The notes: generated from the letters alone by a model not told the origin. Shown: positions 47,311 to 58,722, counted from the stretch's first letter. The stretch is 64,000 nucleotides of DNA from Haberlea rhodopensis (GCA_907163345.1 CAJQUN010000220.1:800001-864000), one strand, 5' to 3'. A program made the numbers and translations.

Positions 47311-48180
47311 ATGCCCTTTGGACTATGCAATGCTCCAGCCACGTTCCAACGGTATATGGTTAGCATCTTTTCTGCATTTATTGAGCATATTTTAGAGGTG
47401 TTCATGGATGATTTTACTTTCTATGGTAACTCATTCAAGGATTGTCTAGCTGGCCTCACACTTGTGTTAAAACGATGCATTGAGACTAACCTTGTTCTAA
47501 ATTCTGAAAAATGTCATTTTATGGTAGAACAAGTTGGGTCATGTCGTTTCTGTGAATGGCATAGAGGTCGACAAAGCTAAATTGATGTTATACAGTATCC
47601 TACTTGTGTTCGGGATGTGCACTCTTTTCTTGGACAAGCAGATTTTCACATGAGGTACATCAAGGGCTTCGCTAAGATAGCTACACCTTTGTGTAAGCTA
47701 CTGCAAAAGGATGTCACTTTCGAGATGGATGAAGCGAGCAAGAGATCTTTTGATCGACTGAAGAAGTCATTGACTTCTACCCCCATCATCCAACCACCCG
47801 ACTGGAGTAAGCCTTTTTAGATCATGTGTGATGCCAATGACTTTGCGGTTGGTACTGTCTTAGGCCAAAAAGAGGGGAATTCTTCACATGCAATCTACTA
47901 TGCATCAAAGACCTTGAGTGATGCTCAACGGAACTATTCCACTACTGAGAAAGAGCTTTTAGCAGTTGTTTTGCTCTTGAAAAATTTCGATCTTATTTAC
48001 TTGGTACTAAATCATTGTTTATTCTGATCATGCAGCTCTTCGCTATTTGATGACAAAGAAGGAGGCAAAACCAAGGTTGATAAGATGGATTTTGATCTTG
48101 AGTGAATTTGACATACAAATCAAGGATAAGAAGGGCAGCGAGAACAAAGTAGCGGATCACTTAAGCCGTCTACCGCATGG
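47311..48180 (+). pseudogene. Element D reverse transcriptase and RNase H
   Basis: RT: MPFGLCNAPATFQRYM, catalytic FMDDFTFYG near 47405, then the thumb and connection regions (FLGQADFHMRYIKGFAKIA near 47625). RNase H: MCDANDFAVGTVLGQ near 47825, YASKTLSDAQRNYSTTEKEL, and a frame-shifted third part near 48020-48180. Stops or frame changes at about 47580, 47818 and 48025. Enzyme copies element RNA; here non-functional. Confidence 0.83.
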
Positions 48181-49556
48181 GATGAGGAGCTTTGTTTGAA
48201 GGAGGAATTCCTGGATGAGCATCTACTTTCCATAAACGACAATCTACCATGGTATGCTCATATTGTGAATTTCTTAGCTTCTGATGTACTACCTTCTGAA
48301 CTGTCTAGGTCTCAAAGAGCTAAAATAATGAGTGATGCCAAGTACTATGTATGGGATGACCCTTACCAATGGAAGAATTGCGCGGATCAAATCATTTGAA
48401 GATGCATTCCTGACACTGAGGTAAATGACATTCTTAAGTTCTGTCATTCATATGCTTGTGGCGGACATTTTGGAGCAAAGATGACGTCTAGAAAGGTACT
48501 AGAATGTGGGTTCTTTTGGCCCACCCTCTTTCGTGATGCCTACTATTTTTGCAAGAACTGTGCTCAATGTCAATTGACCGGTAATATATCCCAAAGAAAG
48601 GAGATGCCTCAACAACCCATTCTTATTTGTAGATTTTTGACGTATGTGGCATCGACTTTATGGGACACTTTCTTATCTCTTATGGTCATGTTTATATACT
48701 TCTTGTTGTTGATTATGTCTCAAAATGGGTGGAAGCTATTGCCTCCCGGACTGACAATTCCAAGGTTGTTGCAGATTTTTTCAAACTTAACATTTTCTCT
48801 AGGATTGGAATCCCGAGAGCCATAATCAGTGATAGAGGTACACACTTTTGCAATCGAGCAGTGGAAAATCTGTTCAAGAAGTATCATGTGACCCACAAAG
48901 TCTCCACTGCCTACCATCCGCAAACAAGTGGCCAAGCCGAGATCTCTAACCGAGAAATCAAAGCCATCTTGGAAAAGACCGTCAACCCAACAAGGAATGA
49001 TTGGAGCTTAAGACTGGATGATGCACTTTGGGCCTATAGGACTGCATATAAAACTCCAATAGGTATGTCCCCATATCGATTAATCTTTGGTAAACCTTGC
49101 CATCTTCCTGTAGAGTTGGAGCATAGAGCATACTGGACTGTGAAGAATTTCAACATGAACTATGATGAGAGTGGAGTGCATCGGAAGTTGCCATTGCAAG
49201 AATTAGAGGAGATAAGGAATGAGGCATATGAGAGTGCAAGGATATACAAGGAAAAGATGAAGGACTTCCATGACAAGATGATATCAAGGAGGAGATTTGA
49301 AGTTGGTCAAAAAGTTCTCCTTTACCATTCACGCCTTCGACTCTTTCCAGGTAAGCTTCGTTCTAGATGGAATGGACCTTTTATCGTTACTAATGTATAT
49401 CCTCATGGTGCAGTGGAAATTCAGAGTTTGGACACCACTAAGACAATTAAGGTGAATGGTCATCGATTGAAGCATTACTACGAGGGTGTCCAAAACGAGG
49501 AAGGTGGACAAGTGAACATCAAGGTGGCTCTAGAGGATCCACCTAACTTTGACTGA
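48181..49556 (+). pseudogene. Element D integrase (Athila-type)
   Basis: Zinc domain with CHSYACGGHFG (near 48440) and CKNCAQCQLTGN (near 48555), interrupted by TGA at 48398-48400. A frame change near 48630 is followed by a long open stretch (48660-49556). Catalytic core: first Asp in CGIDFMGHF, second in IISDRGTHFCN, Glu in TSGQAEISNREIKAILEKT. C-terminal part: GQKVLLYHSRLRLFPGKLRS, NVYPHGAVEI, TIKVNGHRLKHYYEG. Ends at 49556. The core triad is intact; the upstream breaks disable it. Confidence 0.87.
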
Positions 49557-50967
49557 TCACGAGGACTGGCGTCGGGCCACCGACGTTAAACAGAGGCTCT
49601 GCTTGGGAGGCAACCCAAGGGAAATTAGTTTTATTTTTTTTATTTTTATTGCTTTAATAGTTAGACTTCCCTTTTCTTGTATTTTTACCTTACATTGGGG
49701 ACAATGTAAGATTTAAGTATGGGGGAGGGATTAGTGGTGTGTTATTGCTTTTCTTATTACAAAAATACAAAAAAATCGAAAAATTTGAAATTTTTTGAGC
49801 TCATAGTTAGTAATGAATGCATGCTTAGAATCAGTAGCCCATGATGAAACCTAATTGATAGCATGCATGTTTTTGAACATAGGTGAATTGTTAACCTTGG
49901 AACACTTTGAACTCTAATGCAAATTGTGCTTTGGCATAGTAGTTGAATTTATTGAGCACGATATTGTCACGAATTGTGAAGTGTGCATAATTTAGTAAAG
50001 ATTGTGTAAACCTTGTGATAGTCTTAAGAAGTATCTAATACATGCTAGAACTTAACTGCATGCTCTTTGAGGCGTATGTCTAGACCCCTTGCGAACATGA
50101 AAGTGATATAGGCAATATTTGATGAGTTTGAGCCTTTCAAGCCTACCATGTAAAGAAAACCAATCACTAGTATCCCTTTTGAGCCTTAATGCAAAAGAAT
50201 GGTTGTATGCTAAGCATTCAAGCAACTCTCATTCAACATTCTTTGAATAGCTTATCATCCTTCCCTAATAAGCCTAAGTATGAATTCTATCCATACCTTT
50301 GAAGGGAGTATGATGTGTTTCATTCACATGCACTTATGTTAACAATGATTCATATATGTTTTGTGAGCTTTATTGTCAAAAGAATGAAATGCATGAAAGA
50401 AAATGGATGCCTTGAGAAAATAAATAAAAATATGACTCCAAGGGGAGCCAACCTACAAAAGAGAAAAAGATTGAGTTAAACCTTGCAAAAAAAAAAAACA
50501 AGGTTTGAAAAAAATCATGCAAGAAGATAAGTTTAAATTTTGCATAACATTATACTCTCTTGTTTGATATCTCTTACCCTTTCTTTCATAAGCCAATACC
50601 TAGGCCAAGCTACAAGCTAATAAAGACTACTTGATTTATGTGTGCAAAGTGGCTAAGATAGTTGAGAAGAGTGTGCAAGTGAGCTTATACTTGTGTTAGT
50701 GTATGACTTGCGCTATTATATGTTTGCATCTATTGGATCTATAACTTGTACATGACACTTGTTTATGACCACACACGCACGTTCACTGCTTTGTTGGGTA
50801 CGGAATGTTTAGGGATTGAACTTGTTCCACTGTTAACTTTTTTCATTACTATGCATGTTTGAGATTGTTGAGGCATTAAAGTGAGGACAAGTTAATTTGT
50901 TATGATGTTATGAGCCAACAAAAATATTGTAGTTTTGTCTGATTTACTCGAGGTCGAGTAAAGAGTA
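49557..50967 (+). other. 3' non-coding domain of element D
   Basis: No accessory ORF. Just after integrase, ctctgcttgggaggcaaccc gives a small stem (cttggg/cccaag). Further on are the shared blocks gagcctttcaagcctacc (50130), gactccaaggggagccaa (50434) and cacacacgcacgttc (50771). Confidence 0.6.
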
Positions 50968-50981
50968 AGTATGTGGGAGTT
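50968..50981 (+). other. Polypurine tract of element D
   Basis: aagtatgtgggagt directly before TGATGTG of the 3' LTR; less pure than in A, B and E. Confidence 0.65.
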
Positions 50982-50994
50982 TGATGTGACTAGA

Positions 50995-53150
50995 TGTAAT
51001 ACCCCCGAAATGTGGTATGATTATGTGCTACGATGATGAATTATGATGTGTTTAAGGGTTGTGGTGTATTTAAATTGGGGGCTACGATTATGTTTAATGA
51101 TATGATGTGGGGAACATGTTGGGTGTTTTCAAGATGTATTAATTAATTGAAGTTAGAAAATATCGAGTGAGGATATTTTAATACATCGCACTATATACCG
51201 GGACACAATTAAACACCACATGACCACCCCAACCCTCACCACCCCCCCCCTACCCGGCCACCTCACCCCTCCCCCACTTGGCAACCCATGCCCTTTTCCC
51301 CACTTGGCAGCCCATGCTTGCATCATTACCTTCCAATCAATCCCTTCTCCTTCTCTCCCCCTCCATTTTCGTTCCAGCTTAGCAGCATTAAGGCAAGGGA
51401 AAAAGCTTGGTGAAAGTGTTCCAAAAACCTTGCTAAAGAGGAGCAAAAGAGAGGGGTAAGTTGGTACTCTATTCTTTTGGTTGGGAATGGTTTTGGAGGG
51501 ATGTTTTAACGCATGCTAGTGTAAGGGTTGGTCGAAACCTTGGTTTGGGTGCTTACATGTTAGTGTTATGTAACTACTAGCATGTTAGATCGAACACTTT
51601 ATACGTTTTATGTGATAGATTGCTGGCCTTGAAACTAGGTGTTCGAAAATCTGGGTAATGTCATGATGCCCTGTTTTCTGTAAGTTTGGTTGAGCTCTAA
51701 GTTTATGAGGATGTTATGATGCATGCTAGCTTAGGTTTTATGAAACCTTGAATTTAAGTGCTTACATAGAAGTTTTATGAATCCCCTAGCATATATGTTT
51801 GAACATGTTGCATGGTTTATGTGTGAGAATTCTTGTTATGAAATGTAGTGCTCGAAAATCTGGATAGAAATTATGATGCCCTGTTTTTCTGAAAAAGTGG
51901 ACGAGCACTGATAAAGTTGGGCAATTTTAATGCATGTCGGTTTAAGTTATGAGTGAACCTTTAATTTTAATACATGCATGGAAGTATGATGAAGATATTA
52001 ATATGCTTGTTTAGGCATTGTATGTATATTATGAAGTAGTTTGAAGGGTGTGAATTGAGGTGTTCGAGATTTCTGGAAAATCTCGCATGAATGTGAACGA
52101 CCGATCGATCGGTGATGAACACCGATCGATCGGCAAATGCCGTAGCAAAATAAAGAAAATGATGAACAGTTAGCGATCGATCGGTGGGGGAGACCGATCG
52201 ATCGGTAGTCACTGTTCGTATGTGATAAAATTTTATGTTCTTTTTTTGTAATTTGATTTCGATTCTCGTATCGGTGCCTAATATTGTATTATGTGGTTGT
52301 GTAGAGCCATCCCAGGTACCAGCACAATCAAGGAGATAAGTCTGTTGACTCCTCCTCCTTTTGAAAAGGTACGTAAGAGACGTACGGGCATCGGACGGTA
52401 AAACACATCTTTACACTACTATGCTTTTATTGCATGAGTATACATGATGAATGATGATGTTTATAAGATGTTTATAAGATGTTTACGGTGTTTATAAGAT
52501 GTCTATGATGTTATACGTGGTAAGATGCCACGGGGTAAGATGCCCCACATGGTAAGAGGCCATGCGATACTATTTGTGGTAAGATGCCACGGGGTAAGAT
52601 GCCCCACATGGTAAGAGGCCATGCGATCCTATTTGTGGTAAGATGCCACGGGGTAAGATGCCCCACATGGTAAGAGGCCATGCGATGTTTATATTGTGGT
52701 AAGATGCCACAGGGTAAGATGCCCATATGCATGATTATGAATCAGGGACAACGATAAGAAGTTAATGAATAACCAGCATATTTACTTAACCAATGTTTCA
52801 TGCATTTACTATGATGTTTTATGATGTTAAATGAGATGGTATATGCTTATGATGTGTTGTCTCTGTAGGTACGCTTTTGGGCTAAAGGACTAAGGGTCGG
52901 GTTGAGGCAGTGAGCTACAAGGAACAAAGGAATGTTTAGGATTCAAGTCACGATTAGTATCTACTCTAGGAGTAGTATAAATCTAAATATTAACATTCTT
53001 TTGGGAATGTAATGAATTATTTTTGGAAGTCTTTTATTTTGGCCTGTAATCCTGTTAGCTCATGTGACAACCGGAACCTTAAGACGTTATTAATGCATGA
53101 TTAGTCCTTCTTATGTCTATTAATCACTGTTAAGGTGGGAAGACCCCACA
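50995..53150 (+). mobile_element. Solo LTR S (element C family)
   Basis: 2156 bp, TGTAATACCC...GACCCCACA, flanked by ctaga on both sides (50990-50994, 53151-53155). It is homologous to the LTRs of C but clearly diverged. There is no internal sequence, so it arose by LTR-LTR recombination. Palindrome pairs at 52102/52123 and 52174/52195; hairpin array at 52505-52735. Confidence 0.92.
52505..52735 (+). repeat. 59-bp hairpin array in solo LTR S
   Basis: Same three-hairpin unit as in C. The third stem is CATGG/CCATG here and TATGG/CCATA in C: both arms have changed together. Confidence 0.8.
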
Positions 53151-54629
53151 CTAGAAATAGATACATCTATTGTGTTTAATTTTCTACGAATTGGTATATT
53201 TTGATGGATAATTTGTTACATATGCTACCTAATCGTATAATTGTGTAAATGTAGGTGAAATCGAAGAAATCGAGCTAAAAAAGGCGAATAAAGACCAAGG
53301 AAAGCTTGGGAGATGATAAGGACTCAAGGTAGATCAAGAAAAATGCTAAAAATGTAATTTTTGAAGAAGCGATCGACCGCATGAAGGAGGAGATCGATCG
53401 CCTATGGACAGAAAGTTGAGCAACAAAATCTGAAAGTCAGCGATCGATCGGTACAATGAGGCGATAGATCACCAAAGTCTTCTGGAGCCACGCGATCGAT
53501 CGATAAAAAGGGGCGATCGATCGCCTATTGAATCTGTCGAAAAAAATAAAAGCTAGCGATCGATCGCTTGCAGTGTTTTGGAAACTTTGGAGTCTTGATT
53601 TCTTTCCTTCTTACATGGACTCTAACCTACCCCATCAGCCTCCCCTCCTCTATAAACTCGAAAATCAGCCTTTTTAGACCAGAATCTCAGACTTTAGAAC
53701 ATAATTTTAGAATTAGAATAAATTTTCTCTCAACTTTTGTGAAGAACGCTTTGAAGAACGAAGAACGAAGACGGAAGCCACACTCCGAAATCGTGATTCC
53801 TTATAGTAATTCTTCTTTTTACTATTAGTTTAATGTTTTCTAGAATATATTTGATTTTTTTAATCCAATTATGAGTAGCTAAACACTTTGATTCTTGGTT
53901 GAGGGATACTTGCCTTTGGAATAAAAACACTTGTGAAGATTTTGGTTTGATTGTTGGATTTTTAATTCAATTTCAATTTGTTTTTTTAGATTTTGATTAT
54001 TATGATTGTTGTGTTTGATTGATAGATTGATCACCTAGTAATCACTTACACAATCTAATGCTAATTAAGAAGCAATTAAGATTGATAATTACCTGTTGTT
54101 AGTGTTATTAAATTCTTAGAAAAAACGATTGGATGATTAATTCTAGCGGCTGTAGTTTTTATTGTTAGGATTCATCAAACTTACTAGTTTTTGAAGCTAT
54201 CGTTGATTTAATCTTAACGGCTGTAGTTTTGGTTAAAGATTTGATAAGAGTCAAACTGAATGTTGTTTTCTATTTGACTACGATTAATGTAAGGGAGGAA
54301 TTAAGTTTCCGATTGATGAATAATTGAATAAATTCAAATGTTCAGTGATTATCATGATGATCAAGTGAATAATTTCCAAAGGTAAAGTTGACTAAAAACC
54401 AAGAATTGCTTTTTAATCTTGATAATCTAGTGATTTGCTTGATTTAGTTTAATTAAGTTATAGTTAAGAATTTCGAAAAACCCCCTAATTGTTACTTTGC
54501 TACTTAGTTTTTTTCATTAACACAAGAGAATACCCTTCTTCGTGGGATCGGTCCATACTTTCACTACTACATTAGTTTTATAAAAAGTGGGGTTAATTTG
54601 GGCGTACACGATAAACGCACACCGTCGTT

Positions 54630-54664
54630 ACACTGGATTTTTCTGTTTAAATAAATAGCGATCA
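54630..54664 (+). repeat. 3' LTR of element A, right end
   Basis: acactgga...aataaatagcgatca completes the A LTR broken at 17684. It matches the LTR ends of B. Element A ends here; the next five bases (atgtc) should be its target duplication. Confidence 0.8.
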
Positions 54665-54872
54665 ATGTCCTAACATATGATCAGCATTGAAGTAAAATAT
54701 TCTATGTAGAACATTTCAAATCAATTGGAGATTAATGGCGCTCGAGCGCCCAATTTGCTGCCCAAAATATGGGCAGGGAACTACCCTCGTCCGATTTTGA
54801 TCGTTTTGTCCTTTATCAAGTATTTAACTTTTCCATACTTAATTTCAATTCATTAAGTACATTTTTTCAACA

Positions 54873-54884
54873 ATCCCCCACATG
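54873..54884 (-). other. Polypurine tract of the copia-like element
   Basis: Reads catgtgggggat on the minus strand immediately before TGTTG, the standard copia pattern. Confidence 0.7.
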
Positions 54885-57220
54885 AATTAAAATTAATGCA
54901 TGAATACAATGAGTGTCTTTAACGAATCGTTATAGGATGTGGAGAGGTAGCTTGCGGTTTTGAACCTTCCGTAGTGTTATTCAATCGGATTTTCTAACTT
55001 AATAGTGAACTTAAAGTCCTGAATTATTTAGTCATTTGTGTAAACCGAGATAATTAAATCCACACACAATTGAACCCACAACATAACAACTCTAACATTC
55101 ACATTGGCTTTTAATGTTGTGTCCGTTTCGGCCATGGACCACGCTTGGTTTCAAAAGTGCTTTCCATCTTTGAAGCGGTCAGAATTCGCACTCACGTAGG
55201 TGATCTCTTTTTTTCCCATTATACTCCAACATGTTTATCTGCATGTCTTAGGAATCATTAAAGGCTTTTGCCTATCCTTGTACCTCTTTTACGGGCTACA
55301 CCTGTTATCATAGGAATGAGTTGGAGATTAATTCTCCAAGGTGTTTATACAATCTTGTAGTTTTGTTGTCTCTTTTGAACCTAGATCTTGGGATCTCCAG
55401 TCATATATGTTGGGTATCCACTACAAGATTTTAATTATGAGGTTTTAATCACATTCCCCTCGATAAACTTCCATATAATCTCTCGGTTAACCATTTCATA
55501 TGCGGATCTGTGGTTTCACATAATCACTCAAGAGTATGCCACTAGAGATCATTTTGTCATATGGTATTATGTCTATACTTCTCTGCCAAGACTTACCATT
55601 TCGCTTAATAACCCGTGCACCTTTTACAGCATTAACGTAACAATCTTAGTTGCATGCACAAGCCTTTTTCAATAAGGATTTTTCTCTAACAACTTATAAA
55701 GTCACTCGCCCGAAGAAGCTTTACATGTTTTTCATAGAGAATTTTCCACAACAGATATCTTCAGTTTCGGTAATCACATTACCTCATTTGCATCATTTTA
55801 TACTTTTATGATATTTCCATCATCGAATTTTAAGCGTTGAAAACTTAGAAATCCAATTCAAATACAAGTTCAAGATTCTATTTCTTGTAAACTTAAATTT
55901 AAGCGCGAAGCTTAAAATTTGAAATCGAATTAATCCTTGAGATTTCATTCTTCAAATGTCTTGAAAACTTTAACTCCAAGTATTGCTCTTGATGAACACA
56001 CGTCAAAAATGTCTCGTCAACATTTTTCTTTGTTACTTGAAGATTTATAAACTGCTTCCTTCAATGAGCATACACAAGCATACATACGCTTAAGTGTGTA
56101 CATATTTGCCACAATCATTAATCTATTTGCAACATGATTTGTCAAACTTTTCATGTCATTTATTTGGTGTTTAGTATGACTTTACTTTGGCCATTATATT
56201 TCTAGTTTAGCCAAGCAACTCCACATTTCAAATATTGTAAGAAACTCTATTTTCCTTCAATCACAAGGTTTTTTCGTCATTACCTAACTGTGGCCCTTAG
56301 GCTGCGATTGACTCACATAATTGCAATCCCCCACAACTTCGGGATAGTCTCGAATTGCACTGGCGTTCAAACTTTTGTGTTTCAAGTTCTAAGTGTTATT
56401 GGCTTAGAAATCAAAATTCAAGATTTTATTTCTTGAAATTTCGGATTTAACCGTACTTGATTATAAAAGTTGAAACTTGGATACTATTCTCAAACTTGGT
56501 AAACAATTTGCAATTTAAGCGCACTAACTTAGAAAACTTGAATTCAAGATTTTCTATCTTGCAAATTCATGGTTTAAGCATACTAGCTTAGAAATTCAAA
56601 ATGAACCAAATAAGATATTACAACGCCTAGTCAAAATTTGTGGCTTCGATTCATCACTTGTGTTTTAAGCTTACAAAGCTTAGAAACTCGAATTCAAGAT
56701 TTTATTTTCTTGCAAATTCAAGCTTAAACGTCAAATTCTTAGACAACACAAGTATAATCTACTCACAATTTCCCACAGCAAACCACATTTACTAAATTTG
56801 ATTGCAATCTCATTCTTGAAGTGTTTAAACACCCAAACAACTTCGTTTTTGCTTCGTAACAAAGAAGCCACAATAATATCATGTGCAAATATTGATAAAG
56901 TAACAAATTACTTTTTCCATATTTCTAGTTTGCACAATCTTTCCATCGCAAACATCATTGTGAATTAATCTAGAGACGTTATGTTTCTCCTAACAAATGA
57001 ATGGCGATTTTGTTAACTTAGCCCCCACTGAAGCAATAAGTTTAACATTACAATTTGCGTTGCAAACCATGGTTTAAATGATCATAATAATCACGTCACA
57101 AACCATAAGATTCAATCCAAAAGGTAATAAATTTTATTGCTTTCAACAAATATCGTCATTACATTTGTTTAGATTCACTCCATTCTTGGAGTTTACAAAT
57201 TTCAAAGATACACAATCTAA
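54885..57220 (-). other. Non-coding interior of copia-like element with dispersed repeats
   Basis: No pol domain on either strand. A motif of the form aattcaagattttatttcttg recurs near 55872, 56415, 56540 and 56690, each with an internal inverted repeat (caaga/tcttg), and each followed by a degenerate (c/t)ttaag block. The plus-strand ORF at 55388-55675 is AT-driven and not convincing. Confidence 0.5.
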
Positions 57221-58088
57221 TTAAGCGGTAAGCACTAGATCATCCAAATCATTTGAGAGACGATTTTCTTCGGTCACACTTACTTTATCCATAGCCTTCC
57301 CAAGATTGTCTTTATTGTGACAATCATTCGCCATTTGATTAGGTTTTCCACATTTGTAGCACTTGCCTTTGAACTTCTTCATCTTTTCAGATTTGGAGGC
57401 CATGCCATCAAACTTGCGCTTTGTTCCGGCGATTTTTTCCACTAAGTTCACATGTGCTTCATGCTGGTACTTATTTTCCTTCCTTTCGGAAATTCTGTTG
57501 TCCTCTTCGATTCTCAAGCGAACCATATGATTCATCTCTTTTCGTTTGTGCTTCAAATAATTCTTGAAGTGCTTCCATGATGGAGGCAACTTTTCAATCA
57601 TTGCGGCCACTTGGAATGAAACACTTGGAACCATTCACTCCGCAAGAATTTCGTGCATGATTATTTGCAAATATTGCACTTGCGCCATCAACGGTTTTGT
57701 GTAAACCATTTTGAAATCCAGGAATCACCCAATGATGAATTTCTTCATGCTGGCATCCTCGGATTTATACTTTTTTCTCCAAGGATTGCCACAATTCTTT
57801 GGCCGTCTGCACTAGGCAATACACATTGTACAATGTGTTGTCTAGTCCATTGAGAATGTAATTCTTGCACATGAAATCGATTTGATTCCACACATCAACC
57901 GCATTCCTCTTTTGGTTGTCGGTTTCACTCTCCAGGACGGTAGGAGCATCCTCATTGTGGAACCTTGCCAACCCCAAGTTTGTCAAATAAAATAGCATTT
58001 GTTGCCATCTCTTGAAGTCGGTTCCGTTGAACTTCTTAGGCTTTTCTTCATGATGAACGGTAGTCGTTGTTCCACTCGATGAAGCCAT
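57221..58088 (-). pseudogene. Copia-like gag, two frames
   Basis: Start MASSSGTTTTVHHEEKPKKF at 58088, then NGTDFKRWQQMLFYLTNLGL and MCKNYILNGLDNTLYNVYC, the copia gag N-terminal domain. The frame ends at 57765. A second part from about 57634 (VAAMIEKLPPSWKHFKNYLK, HMVRLRIEEDNR) ends in a knuckle-like CYKCGKPNQMANDC, where the usual His is replaced by Gln, so zinc binding is probably lost. It stops at 57221. Possibly derived from a gag-only (TR-GAG-like) element. Confidence 0.75.
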
Positions 58089-58300
58089 TTGTTACAATAT
58101 TGTTTCAAGATTTATGCATATTTGTATGGATTTGTATCTTTGGATAAAATAGCAAGCAAATTAACAATGGTTTTATGAATGTTTGTCGTGATGAGATTTG
58201 GAATCTCTGTCCTTGAAATAGTATTGTCTCGCTATGTTGTTTACGGTTAGCAGCAATCGGTCCCAAGATATAACGACTATGACTTATGACCATATTTTAA

Positions 58301-58722
58301 CAACTCACTTAGGGTGTGCATTGGGTGCACAATCTGATCAGGTAATACAATCGGGTTGGGTTACTTTATAAAATATCAAATTTGGATTTTTATATTGTTG
58401 GATCGAACTTGGGTATTAATTTTGCTATCTAATCGGGTGTCGGGTAACCGCGTAAACTAAAACACCATACTTCCATTATGCATATTATTAATGTAGAAGG
58501 ACTTAGAGTTTTTTTTTTTTTTAGAATCAAACGATATTAGATTTATCAACTAGAAAGTTCTGAAAATACAATGTTGTGAATGCAATGTGGATAATTAGGA
58601 CTTAGAGTTAACCGTCATAAAAATATCCGAATGTCACACATTTATCTAGGGGAGTTCTGGTCTAGCCCACATCCTTATAGCCTATTAGCTCATATACCAA
58701 ATATCCAATACAATTATTTTAG
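58301..58722. other. AT-rich gap with no gene
   Basis: No ORF or tRNA. 58311 reads tagggtgtgcattgggtgcac, similar to ends of some plant hAT-type elements, but no matching second end was found. Confidence 0.4.

Larger units (their letters stand above)
17685..54624 (+). mobile_element. Element D: Athila-type retrotransposon with pol, interrupted by C, F, E and S
   Basis: 5' LTR 17685-19157 and 3' LTR 50982-54624 (the latter holding S), flanked by tcgtt. In order: Asp-type primer site, gag (three pieces), protease, RT, RNase H, integrase, 3' non-coding domain and purine tract. Without insertions D is about 13 kb. It is the only Athila-type element here that keeps most of pol, but it has many stops and a deletion at the start of RT. 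It has no accessory ORF after integrase. Confidence 0.9.
50982..54624 (+). repeat. 3' LTR of element D, interrupted by solo LTR S
   Basis: Left piece 50982-50994, right piece 53151-54624. It matches 17685-19157. Palindrome pairs include 53370/53391. tataaa at 53651-53656. Ends ACGCACACCG, so the terminal CA has changed to CG. Confidence 0.88.
54665..58300 (-). mobile_element. Gag-only Ty1/copia-like element, host of A insertion
   Basis: A purine tract atgtgggggat followed by TGTTGAAAAAATG on the minus strand at 54884-54860 marks the start of a 3' LTR, which runs left to 54665 where A interrupts it. Upstream in element sense are about 2.3 kb of non-coding sequence and a copia-type gag (57221-58088). 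No protease, integrase or RT is visible. The 5' LTR is not clear; the right boundary near 58300 is a guess. Confidence 0.6.

Noticed and set aside
58100..58300. 5' LTR of the copia-like element beginning TGTTAAAATATGG
   Set aside because: The first bases resemble the 3' LTR start, but the rest does not align and no primer-binding site follows.
58311..58460. hAT-type terminal sequence
   Set aside because: Only one end is similar (agggtgtgcattgg); no inverted partner or 8-bp duplication could be found.
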